A stretch of DNA of 32,130 bases from Bacteroidales bacterium (GTDB taxonomy: Bacteria; Bacteroidota; Bacteroidia; Bacteroidales; PUMT01), in the NCBI GenBank assembly GCA_007123885.1, contig SLGC01000155.1, positions 1 through 32,130 on the forward strand. Direction: 5' to 3'. The position numbers and the translations under genes were made by a program. A model generated the notes under the pieces. That model was given only the letters and a program-made list of their open reading frames with translations. It had not been told where the DNA came from and ran no database searches. Positions 1 to 8,372 of this stretch are shown here, in pieces. How positions within the stretch are numbered: position 1 is the first letter of the stretch; every line of letters begins with the position of its first letter.

Positions 1-209
1 AAGTTAAGGCAGATTGCTATGCAAAAATAGAAAATCTCCTTAGATCCAAAGGTCTTTGTCTGCCCGGATTTTATTTATAGTAAGTTATGCCGGAATTAAA
101 GTACCCCCTTTTACTAAAAAAACATAAAAATCTGAACATATAAAGATATTTTCATGTTATAAAGGCATAACCAATGATTCATCTTAAATATCATCAAACA
201 TTATTTGAC

Positions 210-860
210 ATGAGAATTATTTCAGCCATTTTGATCCTTTCGGTATGGGCATGCCAGAGCCCTTCCGGGGAAAGAGCCGTTACAGGAGAAGCCGAAAACC
301 CGCAATTGACAACCGGCGAATATGTTACATATTCGGTCGATTTGGAAAACAGCAACATTGAGTGGATAGGAGCAAGGCCCGCTTCACAACACAATGGCAT
401 AGTCAGTATAAAGGAAGGTCATTTGAATATAAATGATGGTGAAATTGCCGGAGGGGAATTTGTAATTGACCTGACCGACATTACCGTTCTCGATATTACC
501 GATCCGGCCCGCAATGCAAGACTTAAAAGGCATCTTGAATCGGATGATTTTTTTGATGTTGAGAACCATCCCGAGGCAAGATTTGTAATAACCAGCGTTG
601 AGGAACTGCAGAATGCAGCATCCGGCCTGACTCACCGTATCACCGGGAACCTGCTTATGAGGGGAAGAGACAGGGCCGTTACATTCGATGCTGCAGTTGA
701 CATAAATGATGAGAATATAGGAGCCCGGTCGGTACAGTTTCTGATCAACAGGACAGAGTGGGGGGTCAATTACCAGTCCCGGACTATTTTCGGGAGTGTT
801 TTAGACAATTTTATCCTTGATGATATTGCTCTTGTAGTAAATCTTACAGCATCCAGGTAA
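210..860 (+). CDS. YceI-family lipoprotein
   Basis: Encodes a 216-residue protein of the YceI family, lipocalin-like beta-barrels that bind isoprenoid or other amphiphilic ligands in the periplasm. I chose the ATG at 210 over the one at 174 because it places a short hydrophobic signal directly at the N-terminus (MRIISAILILSVWAC) with a lipobox-like VWAC and Cys15 as the lipidated residue. Family hallmarks follow: VDLENSNIEWIGARP near residues 42-56, GGEFVIDLTDITVLD in the middle, HLESDDFFDVENHPEARF around residues 108-125, and a late RTEWGVNYQSR segment typical of the family C-terminus. It is a single gene convergent with the methyltransferase gene that ends at 911. The ligand cannot be read from sequence. 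Family call is firm, physiological role open. Confidence 0.88.
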   Translation: MRIISAILILSVWACQSPSGERAVTGEAENPQLTTGEYVTYSVDLENSNIEWIGARPASQHNGIVSIKEGHLNINDGEIAGGEFVIDLTDITVLDITDPARNARLKRHLESDDFFDVENHPEARFVITSVEELQNAASGLTHRITGNLLMRGRDRAVTFDAAVDINDENIGARSVQFLINRTEWGVNYQSRTIFGSVLDNFILDDIALVVNLTASR

Positions 861-910
861 TACTGCTTCAGTTTGCAATAGCGGTTTTTTCCGTGAGAGA
901 ATGGCATGGG

Positions 911-1783
911 TCAGAGCCTGATCCTCCGGGCAACAGCACTTATATGTTCCGGAGTTGTTCCGCAACATCCACCTATGAGTGTTGCACCATTGTCTATACA
1001 TCTCATCAGCAGGTCAGAAAATTCTTGCGGCTTCATGTTGAAAACCGTCGTCCCGTCCTCTTGCAATGACGGTTTCCCTGCATTAGGTTGAATAATTACA
1101 GGAAGTGATGTCCATCTTCTAAAAAGTTTTACCAGCTCAGCCATTTCTAGCGGGTCAAGTTCACCGCAATTGGCACCGACTGCCGAGGCGCCGTTTTCTT
1201 CAGCCATTTTGGCTATTTCCTCTATGGTATTTCCCATCATTGTATGTCCGCCATTGGCCGATGAAGAAAATGACATGCTTACAATAACAGGAAGAAAGGC
1301 TGCATCCCTGCAGGCTTTAAGAGCACATGCTGCTTCCCGTATATCGGTTACTGTTTCTATTATAAATCCGTCGACCATTCCCCTTGCCAGTATATCTGCC
1401 TGTTCCCTGAAATTATCATAAAACTGCTCCTCAGTATGATCACCATATGGCTCCAGGAATTGACCTGTGGAACTTATATCTCCAAAAACAAGCTGGCTGC
1501 CGTTAATTGCCTCTCTTGCCAGTCGTGCTCCCTCCAGATTAACTTTTTCAATATCTGTCCCCTGCCCATGGGACTCCAAATTTATGCGGCTCATAGTCAG
1601 GGTATTGGTTATCAGGATATCAGAACCGGCTTTGATGTAGTCCCGGTGAACTGCAAGCACATGGCCAGGATCGGTAAGGTTTGTCCTGCCTCCCATCTCC
1701 GATCCGCGTTTAGCCAGTTCGGTGCCCATAGCCCCATCCAGTAAAACAACTTGCCTGTTTAAAATTTTTTCAATTATTCCCAT
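911..1783 (-). CDS. homocysteine S-methyltransferase family protein
   Basis: A 290-residue zinc-dependent methyltransferase of the homocysteine S-methyltransferase (MmuM/BHMT/MetH N-terminal) family. These enzymes transfer a methyl group to homocysteine to make methionine. Visible hallmarks are DGAMGTEL at residues 16-23, FIIETVTD near 140-147, GANCGE at 203-208 and GGCCGT at 271-276; the three zinc ligands expected from the family are Cys206, Cys273 and Cys274, all present. The reading frame is open 20 codons further upstream, but MGIIEKILNRQ at 1783 is the better start because the family begins just before the DGAMGT motif. The length fits a stand-alone domain: there is no B12-binding or folate-binding part of MetH. 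The methyl donor (S-methylmethionine, betaine or another) cannot be decided from sequence. Confidence 0.9.
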   Translation of the reverse strand: MGIIEKILNRQVVLLDGAMGTELAKRGSEMGGRTNLTDPGHVLAVHRDYIKAGSDILITNTLTMSRINLESHGQGTDIEKVNLEGARLAREAINGSQLVFGDISSTGQFLEPYGDHTEEQFYDNFREQADILARGMVDGFIIETVTDIREAACALKACRDAAFLPVIVSMSFSSSANGGHTMMGNTIEEIAKMAEENGASAVGANCGELDPLEMAELVKLFRRWTSLPVIIQPNAGKPSLQEDGTTVFNMKPQEFSDLLMRCIDNGATLIGGCCGTTPEHISAVARRIRL

Positions 1784-2122
1784 ATTTTCTGGTAAGTAAA
1801 AAATAATTCCTATCCGGATTTTCCTGTCGAAAAGGATAAACAAAATGAAAATTCTTCACATTTCCTAAATATATGCTTTTCAAAATGCAAGAAAAATAAA
1901 TCCAATCTTTTATTTAGTGTGTTTCACCGCTATTGGCCGGCTAATATATGTCAATGATCCCCGCGTTCAATACCGGCAATAAATAGACGGGGGCGTTGAT
2001 GTGCCGTAAGGCTATATATATTGCTATAATTTCTCATTATATTTACACTTAAAGATGATTCCATACGTTTTATCCGAAACTTATAAAGATGCACCCGTTC
2101 TGCAGAATTTCAAAATATAATA
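1784..2122. other. divergent intergenic region (methyltransferase / nadA)
   Basis: 339 bases between two divergently transcribed genes, AT-rich towards both ends. It must hold both promoters, but I find no convincing pair of Bacteroidota -33 TTG and -7 TAnnTTTG elements. The nearest to a -7 element is TATATTTA at 2038-2045, with a TTG at 2021 that is too close (14 nt spacer). No open frame worth calling and no riboswitch-like structure was recognised. Confidence 0.5.
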
Positions 2123-3046
2123 ATGGAACTACGTAAAGAAATAGACAGGCTCAAGAGAGAAAAAAACGCAGTTATTCTGGCTCATTATTACCAGATCCCC
2201 GAAATCCAGGATATAGCCGATTTTGTTGGTGATAGTCTTGATCTGTCCCGTAAATCGGCAAATACTGATGCCGATGTCATCGTTTTTGCCGGTGTAAATT
2301 TTATGGCTGAAACTGCGAAAATACTTTCCCCTGAAAAGAAAGTGCTTATTCCCGATCCGGAGGCAGGCTGTTCTCTTGCCGATTCATGTCCGCCAGCCGG
2401 TTTCAGTGAGTTCAGGGAGAAATATCCCGACCATATTGTTGTCTCTTATGTTAATACCACTGCAGAGATCAAGGCGATGACTGATATCTGCTGCACATCG
2501 ACCAATGCGGTTAAGGTAATTGAAAGTATCCCCGCAGACCAGAAAATCATTTTTGCCCCTGACCGCAACCTTGGCAATTACCTCAATAGCCTTACCGGAA
2601 GGGATATGGTTATATGGGATGGTGCATGTCATGTTCATGAGGAATTCTCCCTGGAAAAGATCCTTGTAATAAAGGACCAGCATCCGGAAGCAAAACTGAT
2701 ATCCCATCCTGAATGCCAAAAGCCCATACAGATTGTCTCTGATTTTATCGGATCAACATCTGCACTTTTGAAATTTGCTTCGGAGGACAATGGTAGCGAA
2801 TTTATAGTAGCAACCGAATCCGGAATTCTTCATCAGATGAAAAAGAGAAATCCTGAAAAGCTTTTTATCCCGGCCCCACCGCTGGATTCAACCTGCGCTT
2901 GCAATGACTGCAAATTCATGAAACTGCACACCATAAAAAAAATCTACAACAGTCTGGCCGAAGATAAATTCGAAGTGACTGTAGATCCTGAAATAATAGA
3001 GAAAGCAGTGATCCCTATAAGAAGGATGCTGGAAATATCAGGATAA
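2123..3046 (+). CDS. nadA: quinolinate synthase NadA
   Basis: A 307-residue quinolinate synthase. It condenses iminoaspartate with dihydroxyacetone phosphate to quinolinate in de novo NAD synthesis, using an oxygen-sensitive [4Fe-4S] cluster in the cytosol. Diagnostic segments: AHYYQIPEIQDIAD at residues 20-33, GDSLDLSR at 36-43, FAGVNFMAETAKIL at 55-68, YVNTTAEIKAMTDICCTS from 109, and ATESGILHQM at 230-239. The three cluster cysteines expected for the compact (about 300 aa) form are Cys83 (AGCSLADSC), Cys169 (DGACHVHEE) and Cys258 or Cys260 (STCACNDC). The length matches the Thermotoga/Bacteroidota short form rather than the longer E. coli protein. nadB and nadC, often adjacent, are not in this window. 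The ATG at 2123 gives the usual family N-terminus. Confidence 0.97.
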   Translation: MELRKEIDRLKREKNAVILAHYYQIPEIQDIADFVGDSLDLSRKSANTDADVIVFAGVNFMAETAKILSPEKKVLIPDPEAGCSLADSCPPAGFSEFREKYPDHIVVSYVNTTAEIKAMTDICCTSTNAVKVIESIPADQKIIFAPDRNLGNYLNSLTGRDMVIWDGACHVHEEFSLEKILVIKDQHPEAKLISHPECQKPIQIVSDFIGSTSALLKFASEDNGSEFIVATESGILHQMKKRNPEKLFIPAPPLDSTCACNDCKFMKLHTIKKIYNSLAEDKFEVTVDPEIIEKAVIPIRRMLEISG

Positions 3047-3052
3047 GGCGGC

Positions 3053-3232
3053 ATGACAGCACTGCATGACAGGATCCCGCTACGCCACTACCTGGACAAT
3101 CTCAGAAAAGTAATTCATTGGTGCCAAAGTGTACATGCTATTAACATCCAGGATGAAGAAAAAGTACAGAAATGCTTGATATATAATGATACATGGGTTA
3201 TTAAAGATCCCGAAACAACCACATCTGCTTGA
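3053..3232 (+). CDS. doubtful small ORF downstream of nadA
   Basis: A 59-codon open frame starting 6 bases after the nadA stop, beginning MTALHDRIPLRHYLDNLRKV and ending with PETTTSA. The composition is plausible for a small soluble protein (two Trp, mixed charge), and the tight spacing would suit cotranscription. There is no recognisable domain, no signal peptide and no homologue I can name. It lies between convergent genes and could be a gene remnant or chance. I list it because the spacing is suggestive. Confidence 0.22.
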   Translation: MTALHDRIPLRHYLDNLRKVIHWCQSVHAINIQDEEKVQKCLIYNDTWVIKDPETTTSA

Positions 3233-3269
3233 AAATCGATAGCACTCCATAATATGCTTTTACTGTATT

Positions 3270-3710
3270 CTAATAGCGGTGGAAAATTTTGCTCACTATC
3301 TTCCATCCATCATCAAATTTGTAAAGCTGGAAGTAATCGGTGAACATCAAATGATCTCCGCGCCAAAGCTCAAGCGCCACGGAGGCTGCGGTTCCTGCTA
3401 CATCTATATCCAGGTAATCGGCCCTCACGGGCTCATCCGGCCAATCTGGGTCTGCCTTCCTTTCATCAACCATTGCGATCCAATCCTCAAGCGGTAATTT
3501 TCGGATCTGATTATCTACAAGCATAAACATTTCAAAACCGTCCCAGAATCCCGGTCGTATCAGTTCAGCCCCTCCAAGGTTTTGAATGCCGTGAACATAC
3601 GAATGCTCCATGACTTCCCGGATAGCTTCAACTTCAACCTGTTCAGGATTTGCACAAGAGGAGAGGAACAACATAAATGGTATGATAAACGTGACCAATA
3701 CTTTTTTCAT
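3270..3710 (-). CDS. NTF2-like / putative lumazine-binding-type lipoprotein
   Basis: A 146-residue exported protein with a lipoprotein signal (MKKVLVTFIIPFMLFLSSC, Cys19 lipidated), followed by a compact cone-fold domain of the SnoaL/NTF2-like type. Typical segments are an N-terminal helix (AIREVMEHSYVHGIQNLG), the RPGFW segment followed by FEMFMLVDN, the helix KLPLEDWIAMVDER, and paired strands ending in TDYFQLYKFDDGWKIVSKIF. This pattern is common in proteins annotated as putative lumazine-binding in Bacteroidota; actual ligand binding is unproven. An upstream in-frame ATG at 3767 would only add residues in front of the signal peptide, so 3710 is preferred. It is the last of three minus-strand genes with gaps of about 100-140 bases and also has its own candidate promoter. 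Function unknown beyond the fold. Confidence 0.8.
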   Translation of the reverse strand: MKKVLVTFIIPFMLFLSSCANPEQVEVEAIREVMEHSYVHGIQNLGGAELIRPGFWDGFEMFMLVDNQIRKLPLEDWIAMVDERKADPDWPDEPVRADYLDIDVAGTAASVALELWRGDHLMFTDYFQLYKFDDGWKIVSKIFHRY

Positions 3711-3747
3711 AGCTTGTTGATTTATGATTTTATTTGACATGGACTGA

Positions 3748-3780
3748 CAAAGATATAAAAAAATCAATTTTTGAAATCAA
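3748..3780 (-). promoter_or_regulatory. candidate Bacteroidota promoter for the NTF2-like lipoprotein
   Basis: On the minus strand, TATCTTTG (plus-strand 3748-3755) matches the -7 consensus TAnnTTTG. A TTG lies upstream (plus-strand 3778-3780) with a spacer of 22 bases, at the long end of the accepted range. The start at 3710 would follow a short leader of about 30 bases. Confidence 0.4.
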
Positions 3781-3813
3781 TTTAATTGCCGCTGAATGCC
3801 CGCAACTACCCGT

Positions 3814-5253
3814 TTAACCTTCCTCATTCAATAGTTCATCCAACATATTGAGTATATCGGGCCGGTCACCGAATAACCCGGGCATATCATCTTTTAATTC
3901 TGAAAGAATTTCAGAACCACCAGGGATGGTGGATATTTTCTTTAGCAGATGGATCAGGATGTGAATATCGCCAGGGCCCGACATGGATTCCGTAAAACTT
4001 CGTACCGCACGTTCATAGAATCTTAGAAGATCTGTTGAATAATCATCTTTCAGGTGCTCTGAATAACTCAGAAGGATATTGACATCCGGTTTTTGTTTAA
4101 CCATTTCAAACAGCCGTTCTGTCTGCCTCTCCTCGATAAAGATCTTTGCCAGAGAATGCGGGAAAGTGCCGTCACCCTTATCTGCTGAAGGCTCAGGTAT
4201 GAATTTGTCCCTTTCCTTCAGCCATTCTTCATCTGTAAATGTCGATTTCAGCTTTCTGAAATAAACTATATCGTATCCGTTGGTAATAAAAAGGTCTAGA
4301 ATTATTTTCCTGGAGCTCTCAACATCTTCCTGCTGTTCATATAAAGCATTTAAACGTTCTTTCCAATACCTGACCTTACCTGTCATTTTACCTTCATCTG
4401 CAGTTTTTATTGCTTCCTCAATTAACCTGACGGCCTCCGCTGTATCACCTTCGGCAATATACTCGTTGATGCGGATCTCCCTGAATTCATCGATTTCCAG
4501 GTTATCATCGATTATTTTGCCGGCCTCTTCCAGTTTGTCTTCTTTGATCAGAAGGTGGACTTTATATTTCATGAACTTTTTTATCCTGTATTCCTTTGAC
4601 AGGCCATCCAGTTGTTCCGCTTTTTTAATTTGATTATCGATATACCGGTGGGCTTTGGAAATTTCTTCAGCAGTTTCGGAAAGATTGAAAATTATACCCT
4701 CCAGTATTTCTTCATTTGAAGAATTTTCATGACCGGGATCATCCATCTGGTGGTAGAGCCAATTGAAGATTTTTTGCCTTAGCTGGTCATCCTTTGATTG
4801 TTCAAGAATTTTAATAATGATCCGGAAAGAATCATTTATCAATGAACCAACCTCGCCACCGGAATCATCCATTAATGGAGCAGCCTTCAGACATTCAGAA
4901 ATAACAGCAGCGGCAATTTCAAAGGCCTCTTCAGGAATACCCTTCTGCAAAAATGTCCATGCCTTTGCCAGGAGTTCGTTTATCGAATCAATTGCCCTGG
5001 AATCATCATGAAGATCAATATAATCATCTCTTCCGGAAGAGGGATTTAAGCATTCCGAAACGATTGTCCTGTATTTTTCAGCACTGCCGGTTTTGTCATA
5101 TTCGGTAAAATGAAGCAATATCCGGTTACGGAATTCAGGATCACGAGATGCATACTCTTCAATAAATTCACGTAACTGTTCTTCAGGTATCGTGTATATG
5201 ATTCCTCTCCAGCTTGCATTTTGTTTTCCGGCTGATGAGTTATTATCTGTCAT
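3814..5253 (-). CDS. helical protein resembling the C-terminal region of SWIM zinc-finger proteins
   Basis: A 479-residue soluble, mostly helical protein without signal peptide or membrane segment. The N-terminal half resembles the region downstream of the SWIM zinc finger in bacterial SWIM-domain proteins: an opening helix EEQLREFIEEYASRDPEFRN (about residues 24-43), then LNPSSGRDDYIDLHDDSRAI, a segment on repeated LLAKAWTFLQKGIPEEAFEIA helices, and AAPLMDDSGGEVG. The rest looks like TPR-type helical hairpins (for example EEAGKIIDDNLEIDEFREIR and EAVRLIEEAIKTADEGKM). No CxCx(n)CxH SWIM motif is present here, nor in the flanking 137 bases upstream, so this is an orphan form. It probably acts as a protein-protein scaffold; partners are unknown. 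It lies between a BNR-repeat gene and an NTF2-like lipoprotein on the same strand. Confidence 0.72.
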   Translation of the reverse strand: MTDNNSSAGKQNASWRGIIYTIPEEQLREFIEEYASRDPEFRNRILLHFTEYDKTGSAEKYRTIVSECLNPSSGRDDYIDLHDDSRAIDSINELLAKAWTFLQKGIPEEAFEIAAAVISECLKAAPLMDDSGGEVGSLINDSFRIIIKILEQSKDDQLRQKIFNWLYHQMDDPGHENSSNEEILEGIIFNLSETAEEISKAHRYIDNQIKKAEQLDGLSKEYRIKKFMKYKVHLLIKEDKLEEAGKIIDDNLEIDEFREIRINEYIAEGDTAEAVRLIEEAIKTADEGKMTGKVRYWKERLNALYEQQEDVESSRKIILDLFITNGYDIVYFRKLKSTFTDEEWLKERDKFIPEPSADKGDGTFPHSLAKIFIEERQTERLFEMVKQKPDVNILLSYSEHLKDDYSTDLLRFYERAVRSFTESMSGPGDIHILIHLLKKISTIPGGSEILSELKDDMPGLFGDRPDILNMLDELLNEEG

Positions 5254-5295
5254 GATATCGAATTTTAAAGGAAAGTTATATCATAAAACCGGGCC

Positions 5296-5380
5296 GGTGA
5301 TCCGGGGTTATGCTGTCGATTCTTTTTAGCAGGTGTAAATATAAAGAATGTTTTGATCCTTGTCGCTTCCGCGGATCACC
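5296..5380. repeat. 9-bp inverted repeat with long loop
   Basis: GGTGATCCG at 5296-5304 is perfectly complementary to CGGATCACC at 5372-5380, separated by 67 bases. It sits just after the stop of the BNR-repeat gene (5391) and before the start of the SWIM-associated protein (5253), all on the minus strand. There is no T-run, so it is not a simple terminator. It could be an RNA processing or regulatory structure, or chance. Confidence 0.3.
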
Positions 5381-5390
5381 ATGTATCAGT

Positions 5391-6686
5391 TCAATGGCCG
5401 GAAAGATCCATAAGCAGGAATGTATCATAGGTAGCCCAATGCTGGTACATTCTGTTGGCCATCCAGAACAGTCTGGGATAGTTGCCACTCCGGCTGTACC
5501 TTGCAACAAAAGGTCTTACATTATCAAATTCGGATCCCTGGGTTATTGGGGTTTCTTCCCATTTGCCGTCTGACAATTCTCCCTTGAATATTTCAAAACG
5601 GTCGCCAACAGGTCTTGAATAGTATACTATACCTTCTTTTTCAGGGTCAAGAACAACTCCTCCCGAATAAAAAGGCTCCCTGTTCCTCTGTTCCTTTGTC
5701 CTTTCCTCCCTGGGGAAATCCTGACCTGCAGGTGTTATCCTGGTTTGTTGCCAGGAAACACCGTTCCAGGAAGCGTAATAATAGAGGTGCATTGTTTCTT
5801 CCCTCAGGCTGGCGTATGTTATTCTTGGAAACCCTCTGTCATCAACAGCCAGATCCCATATCCAGCAACGGGCTTTATTCTGTTCTCCATCATAGGCTTT
5901 CATAATGGAGGATTGTAAAATCGGACAATCGTCAATATGTCCCAGTAATGTTCCATCCACCTGGTATAAATGATTGTCTTCATAATAAAACACATAAATC
6001 GAATTCAGGGGCTCAACATTGGGATGACCATCGGTAATTGCAAACCAGACCTTGCTTCTACCATCACTGACAACTTTTGTATATGGCCGGTTGCTGTCAG
6101 GCGCACCTTCATGTGCTACCATGGTAAGCGGTTTGCTCCAGGTTTCACCCAGATCGTCTGAATATATCATTGTGGGTTTCCAGTCATAACCTCCGCGAAG
6201 GTAAACGTATATACGGTTATCTTCCGCAGAAAGCATTGCCGGATTAGTATAGCATAACCGGGGTCCAAGATCAAGATATCCGACATCTTCCCATTCTGTT
6301 ATATCTTCAGATGATTTGGTGCGTGTGAAGTAGAAGCCGCCATTGTGCCTGGTAAAAAATGCCATTAATCTGCCGTCAGGTAAAAAAAGCAGTGAAGGAT
6401 TTACATGGTCATCGCGCTGCAACTCAGGGTAAATGACAACTTCTTTCTTTTCCCCGGTCTGATGATCGTAATATGAGATTGTAATATCCCCTGTTGAGGT
6501 AACATATCCGGCATAGGTCCTTTCATGGTCACCTTTATGATATACGGCGCGCGGATCTGAAAACCAGCACCATGCACCGTCTTCTGAAAATATTTGTATA
6601 GTGTTCCCTTCCGGGGAATTGCTATTAAATGAGAAATTTACTGCCGCCAGCAGGATCAGTAATAGAAACAGGATTTTTTTGACCAT
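5391..6686 (-). CDS. exported BNR-repeat (sialidase-like beta-propeller) protein
   Basis: A 431-residue secreted protein. The N-terminus is a clear signal peptide (MVKKILFLLLILLAAVNFSF). The mature part matches the BNR_4-type beta-propeller family: AWCWFSDPRAVYHKGDHERT near residues 37-56, GDITISYYDHQTGEK around 66-80, DDHVNPSLLFLPDGRLMAFF about 91-110, and an Asp-box-like YSDDLGETWSKP segment further on. Related BNR_4 proteins include ulvan and other uronic-acid polysaccharide lyases of marine Bacteroidota, but the family also holds proteins of unknown activity. A lyase role is a possibility, not a call. No SusC/SusD pair or sulfatase lies nearby, so this is not part of an obvious polysaccharide utilisation locus. 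First gene of a three-gene minus-strand run. Confidence 0.82.
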   Translation of the reverse strand: MVKKILFLLLILLAAVNFSFNSNSPEGNTIQIFSEDGAWCWFSDPRAVYHKGDHERTYAGYVTSTGDITISYYDHQTGEKKEVVIYPELQRDDHVNPSLLFLPDGRLMAFFTRHNGGFYFTRTKSSEDITEWEDVGYLDLGPRLCYTNPAMLSAEDNRIYVYLRGGYDWKPTMIYSDDLGETWSKPLTMVAHEGAPDSNRPYTKVVSDGRSKVWFAITDGHPNVEPLNSIYVFYYEDNHLYQVDGTLLGHIDDCPILQSSIMKAYDGEQNKARCWIWDLAVDDRGFPRITYASLREETMHLYYYASWNGVSWQQTRITPAGQDFPREERTKEQRNREPFYSGGVVLDPEKEGIVYYSRPVGDRFEIFKGELSDGKWEETPITQGSEFDNVRPFVARYSRSGNYPRLFWMANRMYQHWATYDTFLLMDLSGH

Positions 6687-6880
6687 CGGATGCTATTTTA
6701 GAATGCTCAGGTTTTCGATTCTGCAAAATACTTAAAAATACTCAAAATGCCATTTTTTCTATACTTTGATCTGTCTGTAAATGATGAGGATTTCCCGTAA
6801 AATTTTTTCATCTTGCCTGTGTATAATATTAAGATAAAATTTTTTATGTTCATTTGTAAGGTAAGGTTAACTAATAAAGC

Positions 6881-8242
6881 ATGGCCACAGGAAAAAAAAC
6901 ATCCATCCGTCATCTTGCTTCAACAGTTGCTGTTATTTCCATAATACTTCTCGGAATTGCACTGGCAGGAATGTCGTCCTATCGTCCGGGACTTTTCGGA
7001 CTCTTGTGTGCCGGAGCCCTCTTCATAATGAACCACGACAAGCTGCGAGGCTTTTCATTTACTGCATGGGTCCTGGTTTGTGTAGGCTTTGCCCTTGCCT
7101 GGCCCCAATACCTGCACAGTTGGGGTGGCTTCGAACTTCCACTGCTGATAGTGCCGCTCACACAACTGATAATGTTCGGTATGGGTACCACCCTCAGCCT
7201 GAAAGATTTTTCCGGTATTATTGTGGCTCCCTGGCCGGTACTGCTTGGCGTAGTACTTCAGTTCGGGATCATGCCGGTCATAGGTTTTGCCGTGGCACTG
7301 TCACTGGGCTTTGAGGGTGAGCTGGCAGCTGGTATTGTGCTTATCGGCTCGGTTTCGGGAGGGGTCGCTTCAAACCTGATGGCATTCATTGCCGGGGCCA
7401 ATGTAGCGTTATCTGTTACCATGACAGTTGTTTCAACTTTTGTGGCACCGCTGATGACACCATTGCTCATGAGCTTCTTTGCCGGACGGTTTATCCCGAT
7501 CGATACCCTGGCCATGATGATAGGGGTGGTAAATATTATCGTGATACCGGTTGTTGCCGGACTGCTTGCACATGCGGTGCTTTACAGCAGAAGGCCGTGG
7601 GCTGTGTCAGCCGGCTATCTTTTACTTGTGGCGCTTGTTTCTGCCCTTGTTGCAGCCTCATCTTTTGCAGCAGATCCGGAAGTTTTCGGAATTTTTGCCC
7701 CGCTGCGGAACGGAATTGTGCTGGGTGGTTCGCTTTTATCGGTTGTGGCTCTGGCAAAGATCATTGTCAGCGTATGGCTCGGGAGGCCGAATACCTGGAT
7801 AGACAAAACGTTGCCTATGGTATCGATGACCGGTATATGTGCAATACTTGCCATTATAATTGCACAGACCCACGATGTGCTTATGGAGGCGGGACTTCTG
7901 CTGGTTCTTGCCGCTGTCGTGCACAACCTTTCAGGATACGGTCTGGGTTACTGGGGAGCAAGAGGGTTCGGTTCATTGCTTGGCAGATTGGGGTACATGG
8001 CTGGTTTAAGGGAAACCGCAGCTCCGCTTATTGATGAGGCCGGCTGCCGCACAGTGGCCTTTGAGGTAGGCATGCAGAACGGGGGAATGGCAACGGGACT
8101 GGCAATGGATGTGCTCAGAAGCCATGTGGCTGCCCTGCCGCCAAACCTGTTTGGCACATGGATGAACATTTCGGGTTCGGTGCTGGCAAACTGGTGGAAA
8201 CGAAAACAAAATAATAATAACAGAATATCAGGAAGTTATTGA
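6881..8242 (+). CDS. bile acid:sodium symporter (BASS/SBF) family transporter
   Basis: A 453-residue polytopic inner-membrane protein of the bile acid:Na+ symporter (SBF) family, which moves organic anions, often carboxylates or vitamin precursors, with sodium. The core runs from about residue 85 to 415 and shows MFGMGTTLSLKDF (about 98-110), the cation-binding-type GSVSGGVASNLMAFIAGANV (about 155-175), and the C-terminal RTVAFEVGMQNGGMATGLA. It is longer than the usual 300-330 residues: about 85 extra N-terminal residues form two or three hydrophobic segments, and about 20 Asn/Lys/Arg-rich residues close the protein. The gene looks GC-richer by eye than its neighbours, which fits either transfer or membrane-protein codon use. 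It stands alone, with an upstream gene in the opposite direction. The substrate cannot be predicted. Confidence 0.87.
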   Translation: MATGKKTSIRHLASTVAVISIILLGIALAGMSSYRPGLFGLLCAGALFIMNHDKLRGFSFTAWVLVCVGFALAWPQYLHSWGGFELPLLIVPLTQLIMFGMGTTLSLKDFSGIIVAPWPVLLGVVLQFGIMPVIGFAVALSLGFEGELAAGIVLIGSVSGGVASNLMAFIAGANVALSVTMTVVSTFVAPLMTPLLMSFFAGRFIPIDTLAMMIGVVNIIVIPVVAGLLAHAVLYSRRPWAVSAGYLLLVALVSALVAASSFAADPEVFGIFAPLRNGIVLGGSLLSVVALAKIIVSVWLGRPNTWIDKTLPMVSMTGICAILAIIIAQTHDVLMEAGLLLVLAAVVHNLSGYGLGYWGARGFGSLLGRLGYMAGLRETAAPLIDEAGCRTVAFEVGMQNGGMATGLAMDVLRSHVAALPPNLFGTWMNISGSVLANWWKRKQNNNNRISGSY

Positions 8243-8372
8243 CATACCCGGAGTCTGCCTGCATGCAAAAATAAAAATTTACCGTTTTTAAACTTTCAGG
8301 CTTCTTACTTGTTAACTGATTATAACATAAAAGAGTAATAAGCTGTTTTCAAACATGTTAAAGTGAAAACTC

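Noticed and set aside
3-80. Possible 3' end of an upstream gene reading VKADCYAKIENLLRSKGLCL and ending at a TAG
   Set aside because: Open to the window edge and plausible, but another frame also stops at 28-30 and 25 residues are not enough to decide.
1436-1744. 102-codon plus-strand frame
   Set aside because: Antisense to the homocysteine methyltransferase gene, which has all zinc-ligand motifs.
7597-8034. 145-codon plus-strand open frame rich in Cys
   Set aside because: Out-of-frame reading of the BASS transporter gene; Cys/Arg/Ser-rich composition is typical of a GC-rich shadow frame.
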